Shown here: in pieces, positions 34,033-46,100 of the stretch
Layout: every line of letters starts with the position of its first letter
Position numbering within the stretch: the stretch's first letter is position 1
Assembly (NCBI GenBank): GCA_932521035.1
Contig: OW051496.1
Span: forward strand, 7,068,001-7,132,000
DNA length: 64,000 bases
From: Oscheius dolichura
Lineage: Eukaryota; Nematoda; Chromadorea; Rhabditida; Rhabditidae
Reading direction: 5' to 3'
Translations under genes and position numbers: made by a program
Notes under the pieces: model-generated
Database searches by the model: none
What the model was told of the DNA's origin: nothing
Seen by the model: only the letters and a program-made list of their open reading frames with translations

Positions 34033-36887
34033 ATGCAACTGCTCCCGTTGCTCGTGACCGCCCTCCTTGTCCTGCTCTCGATCGAGGCACAGCAGACCAG
34101 GAGCGGATGGAGGAATCGACTGGATCAGATCAGGGAAGGAGCCAAGCAACAGTTCGGCCAGCTCAGCGAGGAGAAGAAGGCTCGACTGGTAAGCGGAAAA
34201 CAATTCCTCCTCTAGGATACCTTCCAGTTCCGCGGCAGACGCGATCCAGAGGAGCGAAGGGCCCGATTGGAGAAGCTCTTTTCGAGGAGACATCACAACA
34301 TGACCGAGGAACAGAAAGAGAACATCAAGGAAAGCCTTGCGGTACAGAAATGGCACACCACTGAAACCACCAATCTTTAGAAACTCGTCCCTATCCAGAC
34401 GGAGAAGCCTAACGAGCAAGAAGCCGTGGATCTCTTCGAGGTCAATGCCAAGGAGGGAGTCGACGACTATCTCTGGCACGGAGACATCAACCTCTCCGAG
34501 TAGGGTGACCAGTTTTAATAGAAAGAGTCTGTTTAGAGAGCAATTGAAACATATCGAAGCAGTTGCCAAGGAGGAGGAAGACGGCTCGGACTCTGCCAGG
34601 GTCAAGAGACAAGCCTCGTCCGTCTTCCCCAAGTGGACGGCAAACACCGTCTACTTCTACTTTGACGCCTCCGTCAGTAAGTCGCTCTTTCACATCCCAA
34701 AAAGTTTATTACATGAACTTTTTATTCTTATCAGCCATCAGACATCCACGGGTGGCGAGGTCCTAGAGGGCGACGCTGTTGCTGGAATCAAGGTGTCCCT
34801 TGACGAGCTCGTGGGCGGTGGGGCCGACGGCAGTCCTTGTCGAAGTCGTAGAGGCGGTGGCTGTCTTCGCCGAAGTCGGCGTCGCATACTTGACGGAACG
34901 GCCGTCGGGGAGGTCGTAGAGACGAATAATTTCGTAGACTAGATAACCGGCCACTATGAACTGGAGCATGGTTGGTTGTGTGGGGGAGAGAAAGCGGCCG
35001 GCCTCTTATAGAAAGCCTGTAATGACTTGTAAGGCTATGTTTTTAGCAGGCGCTATTTTAAAAAGAGCATGTATCCCTCTCATTAGTCACCAGTTGAAAT
35101 ATTGCAGGTGATAGGAAGAAGACTTCCGTGCTGGCCGCCCATCAATATCTACAGACGCGCACCTGTATCAACTTTGTGCAGAGTTCCACAGCCACCAACA
35201 GAATCAAGGTGAACATCGGGTTTGGCTGGGAAAGCAAAGAATCTTTTAGGTCTATAATGGGGCAGGATGCTTCTCCGATGTTGGAATGGTCGGCGGAGAA
35301 CAGGAATTGTCTCTTGGAGATGGCTGTGAAGTGGTAGGGGAGGACGGCTACGGTATCCAGGGAGGGCATTCCAGATCGGGACATCTGCCCACGAGTTCAC
35401 CCACGCCTTGGGCATCTTCCACACCCAGATGAGATCCGACAGGGACACCTACGTGACCATCGACATGACCTATGTTCCGACGAATAAGCAAGGCAACTTT
35501 GATAAGCTCGCGGCTTCGGAGAACCTCATCTTGACTCCCTACGAGGTACGGTGGCATCCTCTTGTCCGGCTCAATATAATCTCAGTACGGATCGATGATG
35601 CACTACTCCAGCAACAGTTTCACCTCTCCCGCTTCCCAGCTCTCGATCGTGCCCAAGGACATGCGCTACGCCTACACCATGGGAAACAGGCAGATCTCCT
35701 TCTACGACGTGATGATGATCAACAAACACTACGGATGTGATGGTTGGGCGGGTTTGATTTCCTAATAGAATAGATTTTTAGCCGCCTGCCCCGCCGCCAC
35801 CTCAGCCCAGTGCAAGAATGGCGGTCTGCCGAATCCTCGCAACTGTGCCACCTGTAACTGTCCTCTCGGCTATGAGGGAACACTCTGCGACCAACGAGTG
35901 GAATCACTATTTATCAATAGAACGTCTCTTTTTAGCCAGCTGGCTGTGGAGAGACACTAGCGGCGACGGCTACCTGGCAATCGAAGCAGTACAGTTATGG
36001 TAATACTACGGACAGCGTCAACGTCAGGGACATCTTCACGTATTGCAACCACTGGATTCAGGCGAGTCTTTTTTGAAGGAAAGCTGAGCAAAGAAAGAAA
36101 TGTACCTGATCTTGTAACACATTATTTGGTCAGCAGGGCATGGGCTAGAAGTCATCAAGAACAGCAGCAAACTTTGCCCCTTTCAGGCCCCGACAGGACA
36201 GTGTACCGAAATCCAGATAACCCAGATGTTCAACTCACAGTGCCAGTATGGGTGCCCCTTCAATGGGGTCGAAATCAAGGGGGACACCGACCAAAAGATG
36301 ACGAATCCCCGCTACTGTTGCGAGGAGTTCATGAATACGGTCTACAAGAGTACCCTCAACCCGACTCCGATCATCTCCTACAATCGATTCTATTACACCA
36401 CCTTTACCATCCAGTACAGGGCCGTCTCCTGCTCCGACTCTTCCACAACCACCACCACAACAACAACAACGACACCGAAGCCAACAACTACTACAACTGC
36501 TGCCTCGACCACCACAACGACTGCGGCTGGCCCTGCCCCCAAGCGGGCCTGCAAGAGCATGAACTCCCCGTAAGACTCCCCCTCCACCTTATCTATCCTT
36601 GTTCAGTGCCAACTGCGCCAGCAACATTGCCGCCGGGTTCTGCAACAACACTCAGTACCCGTTCATCTTGAGAAAGTACAACTGTGGTGTCGAATGTGGG
36701 CTGTGTGGCCAGGCGGGTCCTATCTGCGCGGATAACAATGCCAACTGTGCTGTGATCAAGGCTAACGGCATGTGCAATACACTTGATCCGATGCAAGCAG
36801 AATATAAGTGAGTGACAGTCGCTCACGGCAAAGAAGAAATGTTTCAGTTGCCAGAAGACGTGCGGCTTCTGCGATCTGCCCAATTAG
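34033..36887 (+). CDS. Astacin-family zinc metalloprotease with EGF, CUB and ShKT-like modules, 639 residues
   Basis: Fourteen exons join in phase: 34033-34188, 34216-34341, 34381-34499, 34537-34676, 35108-35208, 35250-35333, 35375-35545, 35586-35742, 35782-35897, 35936-36061, 36187-36569, 36607-36807, 36848-36887 and the small joins between them. Order: signal peptide (MQLLPLLVTALLVLLSIEA), charged propeptide ending at a furin-like site (RVKRQ), catalytic domain with zinc motif HEFTHALGIFH followed by RSDRD and a Met-turn (YGSMMHYSSNSF), EGF (CKNGGLPNPRNCATCNC), CUB, a Thr-rich linker, and two cysteine-rich C-terminal modules of ShKT type (CQKTCGFC). All zinc ligands are present, so it should be active on extracellular matrix, cuticle or feeding substrates. 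The intron after 36061 needs a GC-AG donor. AATAAA is near 36908. This matches the nematode nas family; the exact orthologue is not assigned. Confidence 0.93.
34763..34969 (-). CDS. Small gene nested antisense in an astacin intron, 68 residues
   Basis: A single-exon frame opens with a hydrophobic segment (MLQFIVAGYLVYEIIRLYDL) that could be a signal or membrane anchor. It continues through a Thr/Ala/Ser-rich stretch (PTSAKTATASTTSTRTAVG). It lies entirely inside the 431-bp astacin intron (34677-35107). A TATA-like TATAAGAGGC sits about 32-41 bp upstream (35001-35010), and AATAAA sequences follow on the minus strand (near 34706 and 34723). The intron is far longer than most others in the gene, which fits it hosting another transcription unit. 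The family is unknown. Chance is the alternative, but having both signals makes a gene more likely. Confidence 0.55.
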   Translation of the reverse strand: MLQFIVAGYLVYEIIRLYDLPDGRSVKYATPTSAKTATASTTSTRTAVGPTAHELVKGHLDSSNSVAL

Positions 36888-37035
36888 AAGACGGGCAGGA
36901 TTTAGGGAGAATAAAACCTGTTATAATATTTATCTGTACAAAAATGGGGGAAAACCCGGATAGAAATCTATGTGTGAGCATCTTCTGTCAACCCGTTTCG
37001 TTTGTATCACAGTTGTCTTGGCTGGAAACCCGTCG

Positions 37036-40000
37036 TCACATCCAGAACCACAAAAAGACCAGAGTCAGCATTCCCCACTGGAGGAGATTCCGGGACGAGC
37101 CGACCAGAGGCTCTCTTGGCGACTTGGTTGGGTCTTCGTGGTCGAGAATCACAATAGGAAGATCGCCTGATCCTTCTTCATCCTTAATTGGCTACTGATT
37201 AGGGTATTGGTGGGAGTACTTACGTAGTCCTCGTCGTCGGAGTAGCTGGCGCTGCCTTCGACCTCGTAGTTGGTGTAATTCCTTCCGTGAACCAGGTTGT
37301 TCAGTCGGAAAGAGAGCATTCCTAGCTGGAGACGCTGTTCGACGAAGGCTCCTAAAGGGGAGGATAAGGTTTGCCAGGGAGACTCTTCCCACCTCTGTAG
37401 TTTAGGAACTTCTGCCCCTGGTACTCGGGATTGCTGCTCTGTTGGTTGACTCCCTCCAGAGCTACGTTCCAATTGTAGCGATCGACGGCCGTCCCGTTCC
37501 AACACCTCTCGTCCACCCCGGCGGCCAGCCCGTCCTCCATACAGAAACTCTCCGGAAGTCGTCGGAACCAGCCCCTCATTGTCACTAGCTGTAAAACTGT
37601 TGTGTTTTCTCCGTTTTGTTCGTTGGCGGAGTGAGATAAGGGAGGAGCAGAGGAAGGATTATCACACCTGAGTAGGACATGTGTGGGGTGTTCGGGATTT
37701 TTGTAGACGGAAAGCATAAGCCTTACCCTATCTCCGAATGTCGTCATAAGCTGGCGGGCTACGCGATAATGGCCGGTGTCCTGCTCGGCGACGGAACGCA
37801 GCCAATTCGAAGAAGAGCGCTTGTACCGGCGACGGCGGTAGCTGGCTTCGATGGGAAAGCACTTGGCTATCACCTGAAAACGACTGCATTGTGGGAGGAA
37901 GACCCTGTTCGCCTCGCTGGCCACAAAGGATGATCCATGACCTCAGTCTGCCGTTTACAGCCCACCCCTGCCCATGTGCACAACAAAACAAATAAATACA
38001 CACCATATTGCGATAAGGAGGAGAACGAGGGAGGAGGACGGCCCCTCAATCGGCCGAGTTCAATCAGTCGACAGATCTTGAGGCTTTTACGAGGTGCTGT
38101 GCGGTATTCGAAAGGGAGCGCGGACTTTTGAATCGAGCCGACTTTCTCACAATTGCCGGAGAGGAAAGGGCTCATCAATTCCTCCTCCCCCACAAAAACT
38201 GCTTTTCCCAGGCGGTCTCTGATATGAAATGAGTCGACTCGGGCCGTTCACTCTCCCCTTTGCCGCCCTTGTGACTCAGAATGGGAAAGGTTGCCCAAAA
38301 CAAAAGGAATATGCCCGGGGTGGGGCTGAAAACACGAGGAAAAGAGAGAAAAAACGAACCTTGTTGGTCACGGTGGGTCCCTTCTCTTGGAAAACCATGA
38401 TGGCCTCGGAGAGCTGTACCGGCAGGGGGCCCAGCGCCCCTTGGAGATTTTGAGGCCCGCGAAGCATCTGGGAGAGGCGAAGGATTCCTCCTGAAACACA
38501 ATTGTACTTCCTTGTCTACCCATCTATCCCTCCTCTCCAGTCACAAAAGAAGGTCATAAATCTGCTAACAAATATTGGCTCTGTGCCCCAATTTACAGCC
38601 AGGTTCCCGTGTCGCGCGCGTCTCTTTCGGCTCCTTTGACCCTGCTGCCCTCTGCCAACACGGCGCTCCATCCTCCCGCTTAAAAGGAGAGAGGACGATC
38701 CATACGATGTCAAATCACCCGTACTCTACGAGCCTTTAGAAAGTCAATTTCCGAAGCAGAAAAAATGCGATGTTGCGTGAAGGAGAAAGCAGATCCCCCT
38801 GGAGGGAGACCGGATTAGCGGTAGGTACAAAGGAGCCATTACGTGGGGGAGCTATGGCCAAGCCTGACCTCCTGTTGGAATGTACACATCAACAGACGGT
38901 ATATCGATTCGGATTAGCCCTCTTTAAACAAAAATACCGGTGGGGATACAATGACAGTCACTACACAGTCAAAAAAAAAAGGAGACACTCACCCACGACG
39001 GAATCCCACTGCTGGTCCATTTCTGCCCATTCGGCCAGGCAGCCATTGAGTACGTTGAGACAGAACCCGGTGCAGGGCTTCAGATATTCCTTGGACGGCG
39101 AACACTGGGAACATTCTCCCATCCGGGCCAGGTTCACAACACATTGTCGGGGAAATGTAGTCTGGAAAAGAAGAATTGGACAAGGATCCCCTGGATGTCC
39201 TTCTCCTCCCCCGTGGATCCCCTACCCGCACCCAGGCATCCTCCTTCTCTCCCCAGGCCTCCCAACCTTTCCCATGAATTTCCTTCTCTTTTGTAAACCT
39301 ACTCATTACCATATTGATTGATGTATCAAGGTCGCAAACAAATTGCCTTGCCCGTGCCTCGTGTGATTCACATCCGACGATCGCAAACTGCCAATTAGAC
39401 AGTGCCCGCAATGGTTGCAACCCGTCTCCCCGGAGCCGGGTTAACTGTCTCCTTCCTCTTCAAAAAAAGGGATTACCGTAACAAAAGGACCCTCTTGATG
39501 AAACCACCTGCCAAGACAATTACCGGCTTAGCTGATTTTCCCTCTCTTAGACACACCTGTGGCTCTGGCGCTTGCCCCTCTCCAAGCCGCCCCGATTGAC
39601 AGGTGACAGTCGGTCGGTTGGTTAAAGGAAGGATATCTGGACTTACGTTGAGGAAGCCATCCAGGATCTGATGGGCGGTGTCGAGGGCCGCGATGAAGTT
39701 CCTCCAGGTGGTCAGGGTCTTGTCCAAATGGGCAGTCACCTTCTGCGGCACGTCGCCGAACGGCTCGATCTCGTCCATATGCTCCTCCATACAACGATAT
39801 TCCGCGTCAGTAATTGTTTGCTAAATGATGCCCACTTTTCTCCATTTTAAATAAAGATACCAATGGGTTTAGAAGAGAGAACATTATCCGAAAAAGATGA
39901 GAGAATAACTGATTTGTGATGGACTTGACGGAGGCGTCCGAGTAAGGAGAGCTAAAGGCTCGGAGACGATTGAAGAAGGCGTCAAATTCCTGTAATTTGC

Positions 40001-41280
40001 TTTGTAAATAAGGAGATGAAAGTCTTTTTACCCTCGAGTTGTTCTCATAATAATGGCCATAGGTCTTCTTGAACAGAACATCCAAATTATTGTGGCACGT
40101 GTTCAAAGTATTATAGAAATAGGCTGAAACGGCGATGTTACTCTCAAATATCGGGATAAGACGTACTTCGAAAACTGTTCAGGTTACTGTACAACATGTG
40201 TCGGAGGATGATGACCTTATCTTGAAGTTGGAGCTTGAATATCCTGAAACCAGTCCTCTTTAATATTTGAAGAATGATAGCTAACCGTTGTGCCCGCTCG
40301 ACCATCTCCTCCTCCTTTTCTGTACTACAACACGAATTCTTCAACCCGGTGCAGACAGCTGTAGGCGGTTTGTCGGCTGAAAAACGGGGAATTCTTCCCA
40401 ATTTGGACAAAATTCAGATGTCTTTTTAGAGGCACCATATGGAGGATGGGGATCCCGGGGTTCTTTTATCATCTAATAATGATGGACAGATACGATATGG
40501 GATAGACGAGGGATAACCACCCCTGCCCCGTTCAAATCCACTTCCGCTCGACCTCCCTCCCCGGTCCCATCCCCTCTTTTTCTCCTAATATGTTAATAAG
40601 ATATTTGTGCCTCTAATAATCTCTTTGTGACAGTCCGTCGGAGTGGCCGTAAAACAATCCTCTCACGGAGACCCTCAATAGGGAGATGGCCAGAGAATAG
40701 CTCGACCTTGACAGGATCCTTCCGATCTAATGAGAGCAAGGAGAAGGTATTTGGGTACCATTGAAACTCTACTTATATTCAAACAGTCCTTTAATTTAAT
40801 AATTAGAATGACGAGGTAATGATTTCCCAGGAATAAAGCCAGCCGCCACTGGCACCCATAAAAGCCAAGGGCACTTGTAAACCGACGGTTTCATCTGTTT
40901 CTCTTGGCTTTTCTTGTAGATTTTAAGGAAAAATCAAAGAATTTGGACAGGAGAGATAAGAAAGGCTGGGGAGGTGATGGAGGTGGGAGAAGTACCCGAG
41001 GTACTGGCGAGTGGTCAACGAGTGAGGAGAGGACACATTGACACCTTGGATGGGGGATAAGGAATTGGAAAAAGATGGTTTAACGTACGTGTATGTCTGT
41101 AAAAAGACGGTAAATAATATAGAAAATAGAGAAATTTGATTGGAAGAGAGACTGGGAAATATGAGAGTAAGAATGAAACGGAGGGTGCCTACCTGTAGTG
41201 GCTTGTATCCTGACCAAAATGACAAATATAACTAGTAGAAAGTAGCCGGGTAACGGCTGAAGAGAGCCTCGTCGGCGCAT
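37036..41280 (-). CDS. Glypican, GPI-anchored heparan sulfate proteoglycan, 522 residues
   Basis: Glypicans sit on the cell surface and shape Wnt, BMP, FGF and Hedgehog signalling. Twelve exons join in phase: 41193-41280, 40286-40376, 40167-40243, 40032-40123, 39861-39989, 39647-39820, 38993-39161, 38360-38490, 37727-37873, 37393-37588, 37224-37351 and 37036-37182. Features in order: signal peptide (GYFLLVIFVILVRIQA), the glypican cysteine core (TGLKNSCCSTEKEEEM, DVLFKKTYGHYYENN, IEPFGDVPQKV, CTGFCLNVLNGCLAEWAEMD, ESFCMEDGLAAG), a basic RRRRYKR stretch, an acidic heparan sulfate attachment site (DEEGSGD, Ser about 479) and a C-terminal hydrophobic GPI signal (LQWGMLTLVFLWFWM). Length is typical of the family. 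It is convergent with the astacin, leaving only about 150 bp between stops. It resembles the GPC4/6-like class (nematode gpn-1) more than lon-2, from memory. Confidence 0.92.
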
Positions 41281-43034
41281 GCCAGCCTCGGTTCTTCTTG
41301 TTCTTCTGCTAAGCGAGTCTCCTTGCACAGTCCGAGCACTGCTGGTGCAATCGGCGCCCCGCCCCCTAATTGCGCGATGCCAAAGATGATACATGAGGGG
41401 CGAGGGAGACGCGAGGAGCTGATTACAAGCGTCGAGAACAGGCACAACTCGACAAGAGTGAGATGGATAGGCAAGCTGTTTGACTTGGGAATTAGTGGCG
41501 CCTGTACCCAAGCTGGAGGGCGCGCCATGGCCGAGAAGTTCCTGGAATGGGTGCTTCTATATGAACCAGTTGAACTCTCTCTCTCTCTCTCTCTTTCTCT
41601 CTATAATCTCGTCCCCAGGTGGAAATCGGTCTCTTCAAAGGTCCCTTTCGGCCAAAAAGCAATCCTCGTGCTAATCTCACCTCAAAAAGAGTAGCCAGAT
41701 AAATCCTCCTGAGTATTGTGCCTCTGTTTCTCTTTCCCAGCTGGTCGAGTCACTTTCCGTGACCGGCGGCTCTTTCTCACGGTTCTGGGAAGTTGACGAG
41801 TCATCTCTCTGTCGGACTCTCTGTTCTCTAAGGGCATGACTGACCTCCCCCCGCTCCCCTGGGTGTCGTCCTGTCTCTCTCCCCCTAAAGGCCAGCCAAA
41901 AAGACAAAACTTCAATCGGAAGGGATGTTGTTCTAAATCGCTAGCGGTGCTCTTTTGACTCATGGCAAGAAGCACACGCAAAAATGTCGACCGTTCCTTC
42001 GGTGTCCCAGCGGGTGGCACTTGGCACCGGACGTGGCCACTTATTAGCATACCTGTACGGCGGAGGTAAACACGCCAGGGGGTCCGGGGAAATACGGATC
42101 AAAGGGATCTCTCGCTAAAGGTTCCATTGTTTTAGGACACCATTCAGAGGAGTCCTATCTTGCCAAGGGAGACGAGCCTTTCCCTGCTGACCCAATGGCC
42201 TCATCCTCCACCGGGTTATCCACTGTTTGTGCCGCTTCATCCCCCAAAATAAGACAAATATCCGCTGCCACCGTAAATCAAAGTGTATTCTGGGCGGATT
42301 AACCGGGACCATCTGGGCCACCGCAATCTACAGTCTGCCAAGAAGTGACCAAACAGGGGGCAGGAGTAATCGGAGAGCCACTTGACTGGGAACACATCTC
42401 CCCCTTCTTTGTCTCTTGTTTGTGATATTCATCTGTTAGAGAAGAGGGCAGAGCTAAGTCTAGGTTGACCTGGTAATCGACGTCTTTCGGCACGTGTGTT
42501 GTGTCATAAGGGGCGCACAAGCCGACGACCGTTTTGTGTACTCGAAGCCAGTGGGAAATGCTTGGAGGAGTGAACGGGACGCTTTGATGATGAGATAACA
42601 CGGTCATCTGTAACCGACACGGCTGCTGGAATTGTCAGGGGGGATCGTCCTCCCTTGCCATAATCTCATTAGAAATGGCCCTGGCCGCCTATTAGAGGGG
42701 ATCCTGTCCCCAAAAATGTCTGTCGCACCTAGTCGTCACTGGTCATTATAGTCCTCCCATTAAGGGGCGGTGTCTCTTTTCCTCTCCCAGCCCTGCCGAC
42801 GACAGGCCATCAAGATGTTCACTTAATCGGCCCCCTCCAGGACAAGATCAAAATACGGCTGGCTGTCTGCCGTCTCCGAGGTGTTTGATATGAGGAGGGC
42901 AGATTGACAGGTAGTCTCCCTGGGTAAACATCGGATCCGTGAAAGCTGTTCACAGGATTTATTTAAAGCAGTAGAGGGAAAGGGAAATCACAGAGCACAG
43001 GGCGGGGAGATCGGAAGTGAAGAAAGGTCGATGA
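41281..43034. other. Spacer between the glypican 5' end and the mec-2 3' end
   Basis: No gene is supported. A (CT)n microsatellite runs from about 41574 to 41603. Open frames at 41323-41694 and 41682-42050 are low-complexity or domain-free. The glypican promoter is expected just right of 41280. Confidence 0.5.
41574..41603. repeat. (CT)n microsatellite
   Basis: A nearly perfect CT dinucleotide run of about 30 bp with one interruption (ctttct). It lies in non-coding DNA. Confidence 0.9.
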
Positions 43035-43146
43035 TTAGGAGGTCTCGGTGCTGGCCCAGAGGGAGCCGGAGAGAGCCTTGGAGATACGGTCGGGATGAGA
43101 GAAATTGTAGCGCTCGTCTAGGGAACGGCTTACCGGCTCAGCGTCG
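43035..43146 (-). CDS. mec-2: Candidate extra mec-2 terminal exon beyond the TGA
   Basis: After a TTTTCAG acceptor the frame reads [20 protein letters not shown] and on to TAA at 43035-43037. It looks like protein sequence ([20 protein letters not shown]). The only donor in the preceding exon with the required phase is 'TGTAG|gtttct', directly after the TGA stop at 43323-43325. See the finding on the interrupted frame. Confidence 0.45.
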
Positions 43147-46100
43147 CTGAAAAGGCTCTCATTAGAGGAATTAGACCTTTAACTTTTGCTTATAAGCAAA
43201 CAAGCTGCAAAACAACGGTTTTTTTCTCTAAACCAAACACGATTTAAACGATCAACAGACACTTTCCACACAAAGCAAAGGTTGCAAAGCAAGCAAGCCA
43301 TCAAATTGGAGAGAAACCTACATCAGTAGTTGAAATTCCTCCTGGTGAGGTTCTCCTTCCTGATGGACGCCTCCGAGACCACAGATTCCCGGCTGTCGGT
43401 GCTGTAGACACTCTCCTTGCTGCCATAGGTCGGTCCCGGATCCAGTGGGTCCTCTTCCTCTGCCTTTGGTGCCTTCCTCGGTCCAAATTGTCGTACAAAC
43501 TTCTGTCTCATTTCATCCTCGCTTCTCTGTTGCTTCTCTACTACTTCTGTTCTATTCGTAAGCACTGTTGAGGTAGTACTGGTGGTGACTAGGACTTTGT
43601 GTACTCCCGGAGGAGCTGGGGTCAATCTCGGAGGAGAGGGAGTGGGTGTCTGCTCCGGTTCTCTGGCGTGTACCCCTCCAAGTGAGGGATTCATACTTTC
43701 GAAGAAGGCTCGTCTCTCGATCGAGGTGCTGCTGCCTCTTCTTGGAGGAGAAGGGATTGGTGTCTCTTCGAGACTCTTTACCGGCGAAATGACTGGCAGT
43801 CGAGATTCTGACCCTATTCTCCCTTGAAGAAGACGAGAAGTGCCTGGTGGGGGACCAACGAGACTGTTAGACCTGCTGGGAACATTATCATAGAAGCTCT
43901 CGTGTAGCTGATTGAGTTGTCTCCTCTCTCCCAACGTCCTGGGCACCCTGTTGTATTCAGTAGGACTTGTTTCATCGTCCGGTGAAACAATCTGAGGTAT
44001 TGTCGGCTGAAGTTGTAGGCTAGAGTTCTGACTCGATAGGGAGGGCACATCAGTAAACTTCGATGGCAGGAGGGTTTGAGGAGGTCCAGCCTCAAGCCTT
44101 CTTTGAAAGGGCGGCGAAAATGCCGACCCTGGATGGGAGTGAGAATGCAATTGACTTGGAGAAGGATCCCCTTCACCGTGTTCATGGTTAAATGCTCCGT
44201 ACATGGCCTGTTGATAGCTGGCCACCATGTAGTTCTCATCCAGGTAGCCACTGGCACTTCTCGGGAGGATATACCCCTGATGATAGGGCCCCTCCTCGTG
44301 CAACTTAGTCATGCTTCCCATAGTCGGCTCCTCTTCTCGTCCCCTCATATCAGCGATGATTGCTCTTCGGACGGCTGCGGGCAGCTTGTCGAGAGAGATG
44401 TAGCTGCCGTCCTCCTCTAGCAAGTATCTGTCCGGGTCGTGATCCTCCGGATATAAGCTGTCCAGACTAACTGTCTCCTCCAGATTGTAGACCGGGTACA
44501 TGGCCTGGTGGCGGTGTAGCATCTCCTCCTCCAGCATTTTCTGTTCAATCAATCGCTCCTGCTCCTCAAAATCATCTTCCGAGTCTGTCTGCTCCTCCTG
44601 ATCTTGCAACATTCTGACCAATTTCCTCCTTCTTTCGCTGTCCGGCTTGCTCAATTCGTCGTCGCTCATAACTGCCACGTCGTCTTCAGAGCTGCTCAAA
44701 TGGATCCGTTCAATCTCGTGGGTTTGGACTCTATCGCTGAAGGTCACACTCTTGTGGCTGACTCCACTGACCCTAGAGCTCTCGGACATGGAGCTGTCTC
44801 TCCTCTCGCCGATTGTTGTCTTCCTCGGCTGTCGAGGGGGCAGATTACGGCGTTCATCGTCGTTCGAAGAGCTGGGACTACTGGGAAGGGTAGATTTAGA
44901 GTCTAGTGAAGGATAATGGGGAGGCTTGCCCGGGTGATGTTTCACCGTATCTGTGGATTTTGAACTTGATGCCATAGAAGCGTCGGACTCCTTCCTTGGG
45001 GCCGGCTGCGCCTTTTCCTTCTCCTTCTGTGCCGGGCTCTTGTCTCTGCTCCTCGACCTCCTCCTCTCCTTTTTCTCAGAGTTAATCTCCTCGTATGCCG
45101 ATTCCTTCCTCTTCTTCTTGTCCTTCTTCTGTTCCAATTCCATCGTCCCTTCTTGAATACCTTCCTCCTTCTTCTGCCGCTTCTTGTCTTCTTTCTCCTC
45201 CACCTTCTCCAATGATGTCTGGCTCTTCCTCCTCTCCTTCTCCTCCTTTTCCACCTTCTTCCTCTCTTCCTTCTCCTTCTTTTTCTCTTCCTTTTCCCTC
45301 TTCTTGTCCTCTTTTTCCTTCTTCTTCAGTTCTTTCTTCTCCTCCTTGCTCAATTTCCTCTCCAGTGGTGGCTTCGCCGCCTTCAGTTCCCTCTCCCTGC
45401 TCCTCAACAACTCTTCGTCAATCTCCTTCACCTGGGTGTCGTCCTCCTTCTTCTTCTCCTTTCTCTTCTTCACCTGTTCCTTCTGTTCATTCGGCAGATT
45501 CTCCCATTCCCGAGGCTTAAATCCCGTCCTCCCCTCGTCATCTCGATACCAGGCGGGATTCCCGACAATGCTCCTGCTCATTTCCATGTCTCCTCGGTCA
45601 TCTGGCTTGTTCTCCTCTCCAGTTCTTTTCTCTTCCAGTTCCGATTTGATCCGATTGGCGATCGCCTGCTTCAGCAGTGTATTACCCCCATTGCCTCTGT
45701 TGCTGACTCCTCGAACGCCTCCTCGGCTGCGGGAATCGGATCCCAGTGAACCTGCAAAAGCAACATGCCGGTGAGCGGGGAGCAGAAAGCACCACCAAAA
45801 GTGCCAATGATCTGTTTTGTCAATCTACCGACCTGGGTCCAGCTGTGTCGGCCCCGTAGTCGAAGGGAAGTTCTGTTGCTGTGCTGCGGAGTGATACTGC
45901 GCTTCTCGCATGCTGAAATAGGTCTCTTCACTTTATTCTCCCGGTCTTTCTCCGTTTAAATCACTTCACGCCCTTGTCATTCACCCGTCACAACGTTCCA
46001 TCACAAATTCGTAATTTGATAGCTCACAGAGGTGGCAAAAAGTGGGTCCCCGTTGAGTACAACAACGAAATAAAGCAGGGGAGAAGATCATCTGAGCTGG

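Noticed and set aside
40500-40560. B-box-like 'gttcaaatcc' suggesting a tRNA
   Set aside because: No paired acceptor or T-stem and no A-box at the right distance.
45095-45774. Long plus-strand frames rich in Ser/Phe/Pro opposite the mec-2 giant exon
   Set aside because: They are antisense shadows of the Lys/Glu codon tract (AAG/GAG read backwards gives CTT/CTC) and have no domain or splice signals.
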